Assembly: GCA_022315425.1 (NCBI GenBank)
Contig: JAIUPT010000013.1
Coordinates: forward strand, 1,240,001 to 1,304,000
Source: Pseudevernia furfuracea
Taxonomy: Eukaryota; Ascomycota; Lecanoromycetes; Lecanorales; Parmeliaceae
Direction of reading: 5' to 3'
Length of the DNA stretch: 64,000 bases
Numbering within the stretch: the stretch's first letter is position 1; the number at the start of each line of letters is the position of its first letter. The notes below the pieces were generated by a model. It saw only the letters and a program-made list of their open reading frames with translations. It was not told the DNA's origin and ran no database searches. Positions 35,158 to 46,144 of the stretch are shown here, in pieces. The position numbers were made by a program, and so were the translations under genes.

Positions 35158-35727
35158 GAATTCCTTCTTGTTGAGTCACAACGACTGTAGCTTGGATCTA
35201 CTATTGCAACATCACTATACCTGTTCTGTATGTGGGATTCAAGTAGCGTTCTTACTCTTCGCCGCTAACATTTCATCAGGTCATATCGCCAATGTTCTTA
35301 TCACACCATCGCTGCTCATGTAAGAACCTCAAAGTATTCTATAGCTCCTGTCCACTCTTCGAGATCCATCGGATATCAGGATACCTGTTAGATGTAAGCC
35401 CTGCACTCCACCAAACCCCCTCACCATCCTCTTTCACCGTTCGCTAACCTCGGTCCCTGTAGCTATCGCTCCTTCAGCTCTATGTCAATGTCCACCATCG
35501 GATAATATTCAGCTTTCAACTCCTTTCCGTTTCACCAATCAATGGACCGGAAAACTAGGTGTCAACGTCTGTCCGAAGCCCCCAAGCATGGTTTTTGTCC
35601 TTCTTAGTTTCGGCTTAGTGCCATAGCTACAAGCAATAAAATCGAAAACTTCCATACAAACCGATAGCCCGTACACTCTCGCATCGCAAACGACACGAGC
35701 AGCCCCCACCAGCCTCCCCAAATCCGC
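35158..35727. other. Intergenic, convergent
   Basis: Between convergent genes; no coding sequence recognised. Confidence 0.5.
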
Positions 35728-36564
35728 TCAGAACCCACCCCTAACCAACCCCTGCAACGCCCCGACCCCCGCCCTCACCCCATCCACAACCCTCACACCC
35801 TCCCCCACAACCGCCCTAACCCACCCCTCCATCCCCACCATGCCCGCACACCCCAACACCACAACCCCCACATCCCCTCTCTCCCCACTACCCCCATATC
35901 TCTCAACAAGCCGACCCGTCGCATCCTTAATCCTCTTCTCCACCTCCTCATGCCCATGCAACTCCCCAGCATCCAACCCACACGTCTCAACCCCCTTGAA
36001 AACCTCTCCCGCTCGATCCCGCCCCACTATTTCCTCCCGGACCGCATCCCCCAGTATACCCTTCCAGGCGTCGCCGGTGCTCACGATGCCGAACATTTGC
36101 CTCGGGTGCAGGAGCAGCAAGGAAGCGTGGACGGAGGCGTCGAAGATTCCCAGGACGGGGGCCGCGGTGTGTTGTTTGAGGAGGGGCACAAGGGGATGGG
36201 GGCTGTAGCAGGCGACGAGGAAGGCGTCGTGGGTGGCGGTGTAGGGGAGGGTTGAGGGGAGGGTGTGGTGGGCGGATTCGGCGGCGTCTTCGAGGTTGTT
36301 GATGCTGTGGATGCCGGAGGGTGCGGTGAGGTAGGTGTATTCGGTCTGCCTTCGCATGTTAGCCGGGGGGGGTTTTGCGGCGGCGGAAGCGGGGTAGTGG
36401 GGCAATTGGAGTAGGTAGACGTCTGGATGCGAAGCATCGGATGCGGCGGTTTGATGGGGGTTCTATACGTTGTTGTAGCCTAGGCTCTCTATGGGTGCGC
36501 GGAGGGAGTCGGTCATTGACTGGTTGGTGTTGGGGTTGATGATGAGAATTTTAATCGGTGCCAT
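35728..36564 (-). CDS. Asp/Glu/hydantoin racemase family protein
   Basis: Exons 36469-36564 and 35728-36345 with a 123-bp intron; about 237 residues, the family's normal length. The first exon gives MAPIKILIINPNTNQSMTDS, the usual strand 1 and phosphate-type loop; the second starts TEYTYLTAPSGIHSINN. Two cysteines expected for cofactor-independent racemisation are present in LVACYSPHPLVPLLK and VVVLGCAGM. Members include hydantoin racemase and yeast Dcg1, linked to nitrogen (allantoin/hydantoin) metabolism. The gene follows Arp2 on the same strand by 151 bp. The coding DNA is very GC-rich and homopurine/pyrimidine biased compared with its neighbours. Confidence 0.88.
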
Positions 36565-36715
36565 TGTCGTCTTTGGGCTGTGTGGTATGAGCATAGATGA
36601 GAGACGGAGGAAAAAGAAATCGAATCAAATTTTGTAGATGGGTGCGATTGGCTAGAGTTTCTCGTAAAGTACTGTACAGAATCTGCGATGGGAGCAAGGT
36701 CCCAAGGATTTTGAA

Positions 36716-38236
36716 CTACCTCGGCCCAAGCTTCTCTAATATCCTTGGCCCTTGCTCTTGCCACTCCTGCTTGGTTATCCACATGTTCTCTTTATCTGCC
36801 ATCTGTAGATTTTCAGCGGCCGAAAGAGACTGTGCGCTGAGGGTTTCATGATTGACTTACAATGTTTGCAAGCACTGCGCCACCAAGGAAGACCATATGT
36901 CTCCGCCTTGGTGGATCCTCGATTCTGACCTTAAATTTCTGGGAGTGATGGTCAGCATTGTAGTAATGTACGTAGCGTTTAGAAACTCACATTCAGCCTC
37001 TCAGGGTTCCCACCCAAGACTTTTGTGAGCCACAGCTGTTTGATCTCCTTCTCCATCCTCGACGGTAACCCTGGGTACATGCTGCTACCACCACTTAGTA
37101 CGATAGCCTTATAAAGGCTCGTCCTGATATCCACATCTGCCGCTTGTATGGTATTGAACAGGAACTCCGCAATGCCCGGCTGCTCGACGTCCACAAGATG
37201 CGGCTGGAACAGGCACTCTGGGGCCTCAAATCGTTCGCTGCCTACCCTGATCACACGTCCATCGGGCAGAGTGTATGATTCAACCAGGACCGTCGTGTCC
37301 TCGCTTAGCCTCTGGTCCAGTTCTAGATCGTATGAGACGTAGCATAGCTTTTCTTTGATTTGCCGTACTGTCTCGAAATCCGCTGTTCTGTTTAGGGCAT
37401 ACCCTCGGCGTAAGAGAAGGGCAATGAGATTTCGTGTGACATCTCGACCTGCAACATCAAGACGCCGAGTAAGGTGATTGAGGACTGTGGATTCGTAGAC
37501 AGGGACTATGTGGGTGACTCCGTCGCCAGAATCAACGACCACACCGCTACTGAGACCTGACCAGATTCTTAACCCAATCCTTTCCAAAGAACAGGCGTGC
37601 CATACCTTGAGCATATAGAGCCAGTACCGCTTGTATAGCCACATAGACACCCCCAAAATTGTACTTCTCAAACATCACATCGCACATCTGTTCTCGGTTT
37701 TTCAGAGGGTTTAATGGCGGTTCCGTTAATAGAATTTTCCGGCCGGTAGGATCGATCTTCATCTTCTCGTCAAAGGTATAGTTCCATAAATGCTCCATGT
37801 CATCCCATCTCTTGACAATGCCATTCTCCATCTAATTATGTCCGTAGTCAGCCCCACTCCTTGTACTCCTCGAGCCAAGATGATTCCTACTGGCATACCG
37901 GATATGTGATTTGTAACATTGACCGAGCTGCTGCTGCTTCGTCTCCGCACATGATATCCTTGACCACAATGTCCCCGGCTCGCTCTTCTGACCGCAGGAT
38001 TGGCCGTCCGACAATAGATGGGTATGAGTGCTCAGGGAAGTTCTGTAGAATTTCAAAGGATTATCAGCATCGTTGCAAGTAGTACAACGCTCAACGGCTT
38101 TTCGAGTTTCATGCTTACCTGCGCTGCATAGCCAACCTTGAGGAACCCAGTCCCTCCATCGAGGACTGCTAGTAGTCAGCCATCTGCCGGACAAGCCTGA
38201 AGCTCGACTCCACATACCTATGGGTGCCTCTGCCAT
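36716..38236 (-). CDS. ARP2: Actin-related protein 2 (Arp2/3 complex subunit)
   Basis: Seven exons: 38218-38236, 38119-38165, 37899-38042, 37606-37831, 36991-37556, 36861-36938 and 36716-36802. All phases agree; the protein is 388 residues, close to yeast Arp2 (391). LDGGTGFLKVGYA is the first actin phosphate loop, VVVDSGDGVTHIVPV the second, and LSGGSSMYPGLPSR the adenosine motif. IEDPPRRRHMVFLGGAVLAN followed by MADKENMWITKQEW identifies Arp2 rather than actin or other Arps. Arp2 pairs with Arp3 to nucleate branched actin filaments at endocytic patches. The first exon is only 19 nt. Single-copy housekeeping gene, expected to be constitutively expressed. Confidence 0.96.
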
Positions 38237-39059
38237 CTTGAATCAAGTTAATCCTATTGGTGTTCTAGCATAATGTTGCTTGCAAGGCAACTCTTCATGG
38301 TATGCAGGCGAGAGCCAAGCCTATCTGCGGCTGCCTCGCTTAACGGCGCTTATGATTTCGGCCTTAACAGTGTTGCTCTTGGAGCCAATCTCATCAGCTC
38401 TGCTCAAAGCAAATGCGGATCACAAGCTAACGCTCTCTTCGGCCGTATTTAATCCAACGCTGATTCCGCAGGTCCAAAATACGTGCCCTCCGAAGGAAAG
38501 GACTGATGGCAGACTGCTTGGCCTCCGGGAATAACTCCCAAGGCATAAACACTTCACACCTCGCTCAAATGAAATGTCAATCATTGGGCGAAGACAACTC
38601 GTATCATATGCTGCTCTCAACTAAATTCACTATGGTTTCGTGTTTGTGTCATCATCCAAGCGCAATAGGCATTAACGGGTGCCCCGACCCATCTTGACAT
38701 GTTGCACTGATGGCTCACCAAAGCCAGGAAGCTCAATTGCAAAGCGGACCAGCCGGTTGTATTGCGCTTGCGCGTATCTGCAGAACTATCTTTTTTTAAT
38801 GGCTATGTATAAAGGTCAAACGCCTCTTGTACAACGGGCTCTTGCGCAAATCGCATGACTTGCGCCTGTGAATCTGAAGCACGGAATGCGTTTTGGGAAC
38901 ATGGGAAGTAACCAGCATGTCATTTTACTTGCCCAAGCGCAAAGAAATTTTCCTAATATAAAAGGTCACATGTCAGAGAGCAACATCCCAGCTATTGCAT
39001 CCTTCGTCAGTTCACCTCAGTGTCATTGCGCTCATACTCCCAAATACCATCTTTTCGTC
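38237..39059. other. Intergenic, divergent promoters of ARP2 and the secreted-protein gene
   Basis: No other gene recognised. Confidence 0.5.
38957..38963 (+). promoter_or_regulatory. TATA-like box of the small secreted-protein gene
   Basis: TATAAAA lies 103 bp upstream of the ATG at 39060, a plausible distance for a regulated fungal promoter. Confidence 0.45.
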
Positions 39060-39548
39060 ATGCACACGCTTCCTCATCTCAAATTTTTGGGCCTCGCCCT
39101 CTTCTCTTCCTTAGCTCTCGCCCTGACCATTCCGCAAGGCACAACTCTAATCAATCCAGCAAGCACTCTCCACACGAACAGCAGCCTTAACGCGACCTCC
39201 AACAACGCCTTCGTCTGCACCCGACGCGGTCCTCAATCCATCATGTCGCCCGATTTTGCCGACTGCGCCGGCGTCCTTCGCTCTCTTCCTCTGAATCCAT
39301 ACATCGGGACCTTCTACAATACCGGGCCCGGTGATTTCCAGCTTCCTTATTTCGAAACGTACAAGACCTGCCAAGTGATTATTGAGCTGAGCACCGCTTA
39401 TGACAAAGTGCAGAGCAGCTGGCTCGCTGTCCAATTGGCAGCGGTGGAGTTGAATGATGCGTGTCAGAACATCAGGATGTCGCCTGGCTTAGGGAATGCA
39501 TATACCTATATTGACAATTTGAAGAAGATGAAGATTACTTTGAGGTAA
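39060..39548 (+). CDS. Small secreted cysteine-containing protein
   Basis: An intronless frame of 162 residues. The N-terminus is a clear signal peptide (LKFLGLALFSSLALALTIP). The mature part has four Cys in the order FVCTRR, FADCAGVL, YKTCQVII and LNDACQNI. The pattern SPDFADCAGVLRSLP, then FQLPYFETYKTCQVIIEL, then SSWLAVQLAAVEL, matches a widespread fungal family of small extracellular proteins without known function. NSS and NAT motifs offer N-glycosylation sites. An effector-like role is possible but not shown. The same frame is open upstream of 39060; the ATG at 39060 is chosen because it directly precedes the signal peptide. Confidence 0.8.
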   Translation: MHTLPHLKFLGLALFSSLALALTIPQGTTLINPASTLHTNSSLNATSNNAFVCTRRGPQSIMSPDFADCAGVLRSLPLNPYIGTFYNTGPGDFQLPYFETYKTCQVIIELSTAYDKVQSSWLAVQLAAVELNDACQNIRMSPGLGNAYTYIDNLKKMKITLR

Positions 39549-40313
39549 CCCAGGGAGGCGGCTGGGCGACGGAGACGATGTAACGGATGTGAATGAGACG
39601 CTTTGATCAGTAGAATGGGAAGGCGAGGGACGACCAACAGCCACTGTCTTCATTCATCCAGCGTATTTTACATACAGAAGTGCGAACCGTCGCCTTCAAA
39701 TATTGAAATGCCATAGGACATCACTACATCCACGGAAAGGAGTTATTGTTTACTGTACAATAGTCCCGCTATCAGATATTGCATTGAACAATGTAAAACC
39801 TTTCCTTGTGGGGTTTTCCGCCGCCAGCAGCCTTTTTGCTACCATTTTCTTCTCTTCAACATCGATTCGTACAGTTTTCTGAGAACGAAGCTAAGAATGG
39901 CGTATCGCAGAGTATCCAAGTTCTTTGTTGGTCCAGAAGGTCGCCTCTTATGCAGAATCATCCAAAGAGCGAGACTACGGGCCTTGGAACTCAGCGCGGA
40001 AGAGATCTTAGGATTTTAGCGCGAAAGTTGTCTTCCGAGTTCCGACACAGCGATAAGGTTTTGGACCCTTATCCAACTGAAATACTGAATGTTTTGATTT
40101 CTCCAACGACAATGACATCGCCTCCAACATTCAAACTAGAAATGGATCGAATCAAAACGAATGACAAATTCGAGTCCCCATCCGATGCCCCCGTCTTATA
40201 TATACAACTAACCCCTGTGCCTTTTCCCTTTGTTATGTTCAAGCACCAACTCCTAGATCTCAGACGCTCCTTGATTCGACACGTCCAAATCATACATTCT
40301 CGAATCATTGATA
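39549..40313. other. Intergenic, promoter region of the OYE gene
   Basis: No gene recognised. A TATATATA stretch lies at about 40197-40205. Confidence 0.5.
40197..40205 (+). promoter_or_regulatory. TATA-like box of the OYE gene
   Basis: TATATATA about 110 bp upstream of the ATG at 40314. Confidence 0.45.
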
Positions 40314-41712
40314 ATGGCAGTAGGACCTGAATCTCGCTATGAATCTGACAATGTCTCTCCCGCTCCCCTTGGGAAGCCACTTGAGTTTTCATTCAGCAGC
40401 AAAACAGCTCCAAATCGATTGTACGTTTACATGCTCAATTGCAGCAAGCATTAGCTGACTAATGGATAGTCTTAAGGCCTCTATGACAGAGCGAATCTCG
40501 TCATGGGACCCAAAGAATCTCAGCAAACGCGGCATTCCCTCCGAGAACCTCATCAACGTTTATAAGCGATGGGGCGAAGGCCAACTCGGCACGATCCTCA
40601 CCGGTAACATCATGATCGAATTGGACCAGCTCGAAGCTGCAGGCAACCCCATCATACCTCGAACAGAAGAACCAAAGGGTGAACGCTTCGAAGCCTTCAA
40701 GAAGCTCGCCGCCGAGAGCAAAGCATGTGGCAGTCTGTGCATTGGTCAAGTCAGCCATCCCGGCCGTCAAGTCCCAGAAAACATCCAACAGGACCCTGTC
40801 TCCGCCAGCGACGTCCAACTTGATGGCAACATCATGGGCTTGACCTTTGCAAAGCCTCACCCTGCATCACCAGAAGAGATTGAGCAAATCATCGAAGGCT
40901 TCGCACACGCTGCAGAGTACCTATACGCCGCCGGCTACGATGGGATCGAACTCCACGGTGCTCACGGATATCTGCTCGCCCAATTTCTCGCCTCATCCAC
41001 CAATAAACGGACCGACCAGTACGGAGGCTCTCTCGCAAATCGCTCACGCATCGTTATGGAAATCGCCCAACGCATCCACAAGCGCGTCCCCAAATCATTT
41101 ATCCTTGGCATCAAGATCAACAGTGTCGAATTTCAAAAAGGTGGCTTCGACACCAATGAATGCAAAGAGCTCTGTGCCGCGCTCGAAGCCAACCGGTTCG
41201 ACTTCGTAGAGCTAAGTGGAGGCACTTACGAGGAGTTGGCGTTCATGCACAAGAGGGACAGCACCAAGAAGAGAGAAGCTTTCTTCTTGGACTTCGCCGA
41301 GGCCATCGTGCCAGCCCTCACCAAGACGAAGACCTACGTCACCGGCGGCTTCAAGACAGTCGGTGCCATGGTCCACGCCCTGAACACTGTGGATGGCGTA
41401 GGCATGGCTCGCCCGGTTTGCCAGGAGCCAAGAATATGCGCCGACATCCTAAGCGGAAAGGTCAAGGGCGCTATCAAGCAGCGCTTGGACGAGAACGATT
41501 TCGGTATCACGAGCGTCGCTGCTGGCAGCCAGATACGCATGATCGGCAAGGACCAAGAGCCGATTGATCTTAGTAAAGAGGAGAATGAGCAGGCGTTCAT
41601 GAAAGATATGGGGCACTGGAGTGATCTCATGGCTCAAGATACCGGAATGTACTCGTATGGGTATATTGACATTGAGAGCATTAAGCCGCATCCCTATGGC
41701 GTTGCTTACTAG
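40314..41712 (+). CDS. NADH:flavin oxidoreductase, Old Yellow Enzyme family
   Basis: FMN-dependent ene-reductase or NADH oxidase-like enzyme. Exons 40314-40420 and 40470-41712 with a 49-bp intron containing GCTGACTAA; Phe is split at the junction; 449 residues. Motifs in order: NRFLKASMTER (FMN/substrate loop), CIGQVSHPGRQVP, GYDGIELHGAHGYLLAQFL with the active-site His-Gly-x-His, STNKRTDQYGGSLANRSR (FMN phosphate and barrel signature), VELSGGTYE and YVTGGFKTVGAMVHAL (phosphate-binding loop). There is no C-terminal FeS or pyridine nucleotide domain, so it is the single-domain fungal type. It is tail to tail with a carboxymuconolactone-decarboxylase-like gene, 270 bp apart. Substrate unknown. 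Confidence 0.93.
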
Positions 41713-41982
41713 GTTGTGGCACGTTATAGATGAGAAGATGACGGCTTCTGTATATAAAAGTATGGTGAATATTAAACACTGAATGCATCACATCATTGAA
41801 TATCTCATTGTGCGTTCTTTTGTATTATGGCTTTGATAGGCCTGCACAGTCGCAGTTGGATCCTGTAGATTAGACGGCTGTTCCCAAATAACCGTCGATC
41901 ATGGTCTCGTCGGACATTCATCATCGCCGGCAGGGATGTAAAACCTTTCATCGAAAGACCTCGAGACCATGGATATCTTCAT

Positions 41983-42648
41983 TCAATCCTTCTCCTTCTT
42001 CTCCCCCTTCCCCCCCATCTCCCCCACATCCAACGCGACCAGGAACCTACTCACGCAATTATAAGCCGCCACCGCGGCCGTAATCTCCACAACATCCCTC
42101 TCACCGAAACGCCTCCTCAGCTCGCCGAAAACCCCCTCGCGGACCTTCACACCTATGGTCATCGCATCCGTGTACGCGAGTGCGGCTCTCTGCCTCTCGT
42201 TCAAACCCCCGTAGTCAAGCCTTGTGTCTTCTTTTCTTTCTTCTTCTTCTTCTTCTTCTTCTTCTTCCTCCGCCACCACGGCGTCCGCACCCTCGCCCAT
42301 CCAGCCCCGCCACGCCTTTCGGCTCTTGACCGCCTCCACCGCCCGTGCTCCGACCCCGGCCGACCGTAGGATCGGGACGTGGTGCTCCCATTCGTAACCG
42401 GCGCCGTTGAGCACGGCGACGCGGCAGATGCACAGTTCGCGGATGTCGGCGGGGAGGCCCGTCTGCGTGCGGATGGAGCCGAGGAAGGAGGACCAGCCCG
42501 CGGCGACGGGGGGGGAGTGGAGGAGGGTGAGGTCGAGGGGCTGGAGGGGTTGGGGGGCGCGGCGGGCGGAGAGTTGCGCGTACGCGGCCGCCGTGGCGGA
42601 GGGGGAGGGGGAGGGAGGTGGGTCGGCGGGCATGTAGGGGAGACGCAT
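41983..42648 (-). CDS. Carboxymuconolactone decarboxylase / AhpD-like protein
   Basis: Single exon of 221 residues. DIRELCICRVAVLNGAGYEWEHHVPI is not written in full here but its core, RVAVLNGAGYEWEHH, is the CMD/AhpD helix pair with the conserved Tyr-Glu-Trp-x-x-His. NERQRAALAYTDAMTIGVKV and FGERDVVEITAAVAAYNCVS are the second conserved half. The CxxC of AhpD is not present; the nearest cysteines are in LCICR, so a peroxiredoxin-type activity is uncertain. A run of about ten Glu (near residue 130) is coded by a CTT microsatellite. The tail is Lys/Glu-rich. Located beside an OYE oxidoreductase, a pairing often seen in fungal accessory metabolism. Confidence 0.82.
   Translation of the reverse strand: MRLPYMPADPPPSPSPSATAAAYAQLSARRAPQPLQPLDLTLLHSPPVAAGWSSFLGSIRTQTGLPADIRELCICRVAVLNGAGYEWEHHVPILRSAGVGARAVEAVKSRKAWRGWMGEGADAVVAEEEEEEEEEEERKEDTRLDYGGLNERQRAALAYTDAMTIGVKVREGVFGELRRRFGERDVVEITAAVAAYNCVSRFLVALDVGEMGGKGEKKEKD
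42238..42268. repeat. (CTT)n microsatellite within the CMD-like coding sequence
   Basis: About ten CTT/GAA units keep the frame open and code for a poly-Glu insert between the two conserved halves of the protein. Confidence 0.9.
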
Positions 42649-44286
42649 GGTTCGGTTGTTCAGCGTGGCCAAAGGACGCACGAGGCGCCCTTGGGCAAAG
42701 GAGTACGTACCAAGGCCGTGGGTGTGGGTTTTCTTGGCTTGCAGCGGTTGGGGAATTCGTGAGGTGGACCGTGGTGGCTTAGAGCTGTTGAGCTACGTGG
42801 CAGGGCGCAGAATACGACGCGTGGATCTAAAAGTTCTGGGCTCAAGGTGTTGGGATGGGAAATTATGTGGAAGGGCAGTGGTACGAGAGGTGGATCTCGC
42901 TACCTTGGCTCGCAGCTGTCAGGATATGAGGTGCGTGTCCCCGAGCTGGTGGCTCTTAGACGGCGGCGACGGTCGCGGTCAGGGTACGCGGCTTACGATG
43001 CTGACTCGTGAACTTTGCACGAATTGCTATTTGTAGAGCAGTGCCAGTGTTTTTGGCTTGAAACTATTGATAAATATCGTGTTAGATTGGATATCGTGTT
43101 AGATTGGATCAAGGTCATTATGTAGATGTTATTAAGCCGGCATTTAAGAACGGACGTGGTTGAGGAATGAAGTTGGGCCATTGACTATTTGACTCGTTGG
43201 GGCGCCAGACGCGGCAGCGGTGTGGGTACCCCTCGTACCGTCTTCTTATGGTCAGTATAGGCGAGGACCAATGGTATATATCACGCATACTGGTGGTGTA
43301 GGTCTTAATTCCATGGCAGCTAGAGCCTAGAGGGAATGGAGGGGTCGTCAGTTAGTAGCAGCGGGTCCCAATGTCTCGTAATATCTCCGAGGCCTAGCGA
43401 GAAAATTATGTTTTTTTTTCGGGGCTTGCATTACCTGCATTACCGTGAACAAATGCCTTGTGCCTTTTGGAAGCCTCCAGACTCGGCAAAAGCAACAGGG
43501 TCAGACTGTAATGGACGCTACAGTTATCACGCATTATCTGGTTGCATCAGAAGCGAATAATTATCGTTGCCTACCCTCCTTGCCACGCGTTGGTACGCCT
43601 CATGAGGCGGAATTTAGAGTTGAAAGGATTGTTCTTGGTGCGTTCTGGAAGTGGATCCAGAAGCATTTCAAACAGGCTTTAGAAGGCTCTTTCACTCTTT
43701 AGCATGCACTAGAAGAAGGAAAAGCGTGGCGAGCCGAGGACCTATGCAAAAAAGGGCGCGTGCTGCTTTGACTTTTACACCAGTGACACCACGGTCTCCG
43801 CCGAAAATGACATTCCGTAAATGCCCGTCATTGATTGGATCCTGAGTATATGCGGATATTTTCTTCTTCCAACTTGCTGAAAAATTTTTCGGATTCTCAT
43901 AAACAGAATTGTCCGGCATGTAGACCTGGATCGTGATGAGGCACCACATGGCCTCCCGACGCCTCTCATCTTGCATAAGGCACGGTGTGTTGGGTTGGAT
44001 GCTAAAAATGCGTGCACATGTAGGCCTCGCAGCGCAAGAAATGCGCTTTTCATGCTTGCCCAAACTGCATCGAGTAAGTGCCCTTATGCAAATCCGTGTT
44101 GCCAAGATTATGAGTATTGTCAGAACTCAGGTACCAGTGGTCCATGCCGTTCTTAATTTAGTTTTTGGATTTCTCCAAATGTATCATATCTACATCGTCT
44201 TCCCAAGATATTATTGTGGTCATGATTGTCCCTGAGGGCCCCCAGCGAAGATCTCCCTTGTCCTCCGCTTCGAGAACATCTCCAAC
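42649..44286. other. Intergenic, 1.6 kb
   Basis: Divergent promoters of the CMD-like gene and the Zn2Cys6 regulator. A repeated ATATCGTGTTAGATTGG occurs twice at about 43075-43108. No gene recognised. Confidence 0.5.
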
Positions 44287-46144
44287 ATGTCGATCCCTAC
44301 AAAGCGTGCTTGTGATGCCTGCCATCGTCGAAAGGTATGATGATCAAATCGAGTGATGCGAGTATGACAGAACCTTACAGCTTTTGGACAGGTCCGTTGC
44401 AATAGTCGTCAACCATGTGGAAACTGCAGTCAGGCCGGACTGTCCTGCACTTACGATGCTATCCCGCAGAAGAAAGGCCCCAAAGGCAGCAGAGCCAAAG
44501 TCATCTCCGAGCTCAGAGAGACGCAGAAGCAGTCAGATCTTACTCCCATGATGCTGCAAGATGGTAACAAAAGCTATGGAAGCCCTCCGCAGTCGCCCAC
44601 GCATTACGCCAGAGCTTCCGGCCTCCTGACTCATGAGCTCATTGAAGGCTGCACCGACTTCTTCTTCACGCAAATGTATCCTACTATGCCTATCTTGTAT
44701 AGAGATCAAATACGGCATGCCGTCGGCGACATGGGCAACTCCGTCGAATCTTACTGCCTTATCACGTCATTCTTGGCCTTCATGCTTATCCAGCCTGGTA
44801 TCGTGCTGAAGACGGGCCACCTCATGGGCCAACCAGCTGGCTCAGTCACCAACCCAAAGATGGGCTCCGTACTAATGGAAGAAGCTATCCGCGTACGCAA
44901 GGGGTGTGACTATGTCGAGAACCCGACTGTGAATACAGTCATCACTTCATTCTTCCTCTTCGGCTGCTCTTTCGGCCTCAACAAGCACAACACCGCCTGG
45001 TGCCATCTGCGTGAAGCAACAGCGTTAGCCCAGATCCTCGGCATGCAGGACGAGAACACGTACATGTTCGACAACGTGGTTGAGACGTCAAGGAAAAGAC
45101 GACTATTCTGGCTGTTGTTCGTGGCAGAAAGGTAAGCAACCTCAGTTTTCAGCACGCTAAGATCATCAATCGGTCCGATTTCTTGATAGGCGACACGAGC
45201 TTCCTGTCCCGCTGCAGCGAAAGTATAATCCTCCACTAACATCATCTCAGAGCATACGCGCTACAGAAACATCGGCCACTGACTCTGCACGCGACGATCA
45301 GTCTTCCGACGGTCGATCAAGATCCAACTAATTATTCTCTTGCGGGCTTCATCTACCTGGTCAACCTCTACCGGCCCTTTGACGACACCTTCATCGGGCT
45401 ATGGAACAAGTCCAGAACAGACTGCTCTCCCCTCACCCTCGCTCGGCTGCAACAACAGCTCACGGAAGCTCTGCCCCAGTTCCTAAATACCACAGAGAGC
45501 CAAGCAGCAGACTTGCGGACGTCTCAACAATGGCTTCGCACAATGGTCTGGCAGCTCTCCATTGCCAACGGGTTCCTCTCTTCAACATCGCCCGATACCT
45601 CAATGACGTTCAGATTCCCTATCGAGATTGCTAAAGATCTCGTAGAGGTCACACGCCAATTCTCAAAACAGTCAATGGAGGTCCACGGCATTGGCCTCGT
45701 AAGCATCTCTTTCCGTCCCAAGCCCGCTCTTCCACTCCGTCGTTCAACCCGCTAACTTCAACCTCACAGATCGAAAAAGTCTTCGACGTAGCCTGCACCC
45801 TCATCGACGTAATGTCGTGCGTCCCCCTCGAATCCCGCAAATTCGAGCCCGGCCCTCAGGAATATCTCAATTCCCTGCTCAACCTTATATCCACTCTGCG
45901 CGGGGGCGAGTCTCGCTTCCTGCCCCTGGTTATGGCCAAAATACGTGATACGCTGCCAGCTATTGGCAGCCAGTTGCCACAGCATCTGATTGAGAAGTAC
46001 AGCGGGTCGGGACACCACGGCAAGCTGGTTGACCGGCCTGGGCATCAGGTGGAATTCAAGCAGGAAAATAGTGCGGGATCGAGCAGTGCGGGAAGTAGTC
46101 CGTTTGAAACGCCGCCGTTTATGCACTATTATCCGCTGGCTTGA
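44287..46144 (+). CDS. Zn2Cys6 transcription factor (fungal-specific TF domain)
   Basis: Exons 44287-44334, 44392-45131, 45251-45698 and 45770-46144; introns 57, 119 and 71 bp; 536 residues. The binuclear zinc cluster spans the first intron: RACDACHRRK then VRCNSRQPCGNCSQAGLSC, giving the six-cysteine C-x2-C-x6-C...C-x2-C-x6-C pattern. Next comes a basic linker (KKGPKGSRAK). The middle homology region holds LIEGCTDFFFTQMYPTMPIL, TSFFLFGCSFGLNKHN and RKRRLFWLLFVAERAYALQKHRPLTL split by an intron; this last signature places it near the AmyR/sugar-regulator class. It would act in the nucleus. It could control the adjacent OYE and CMD-like genes, but that is only suggested by position. Confidence 0.92.

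Noticed and set aside
42379..42762. Plus-strand Gly/Arg-rich open frame
   Set aside because: Antisense of the GC-rich CMD-like gene; biased composition only.
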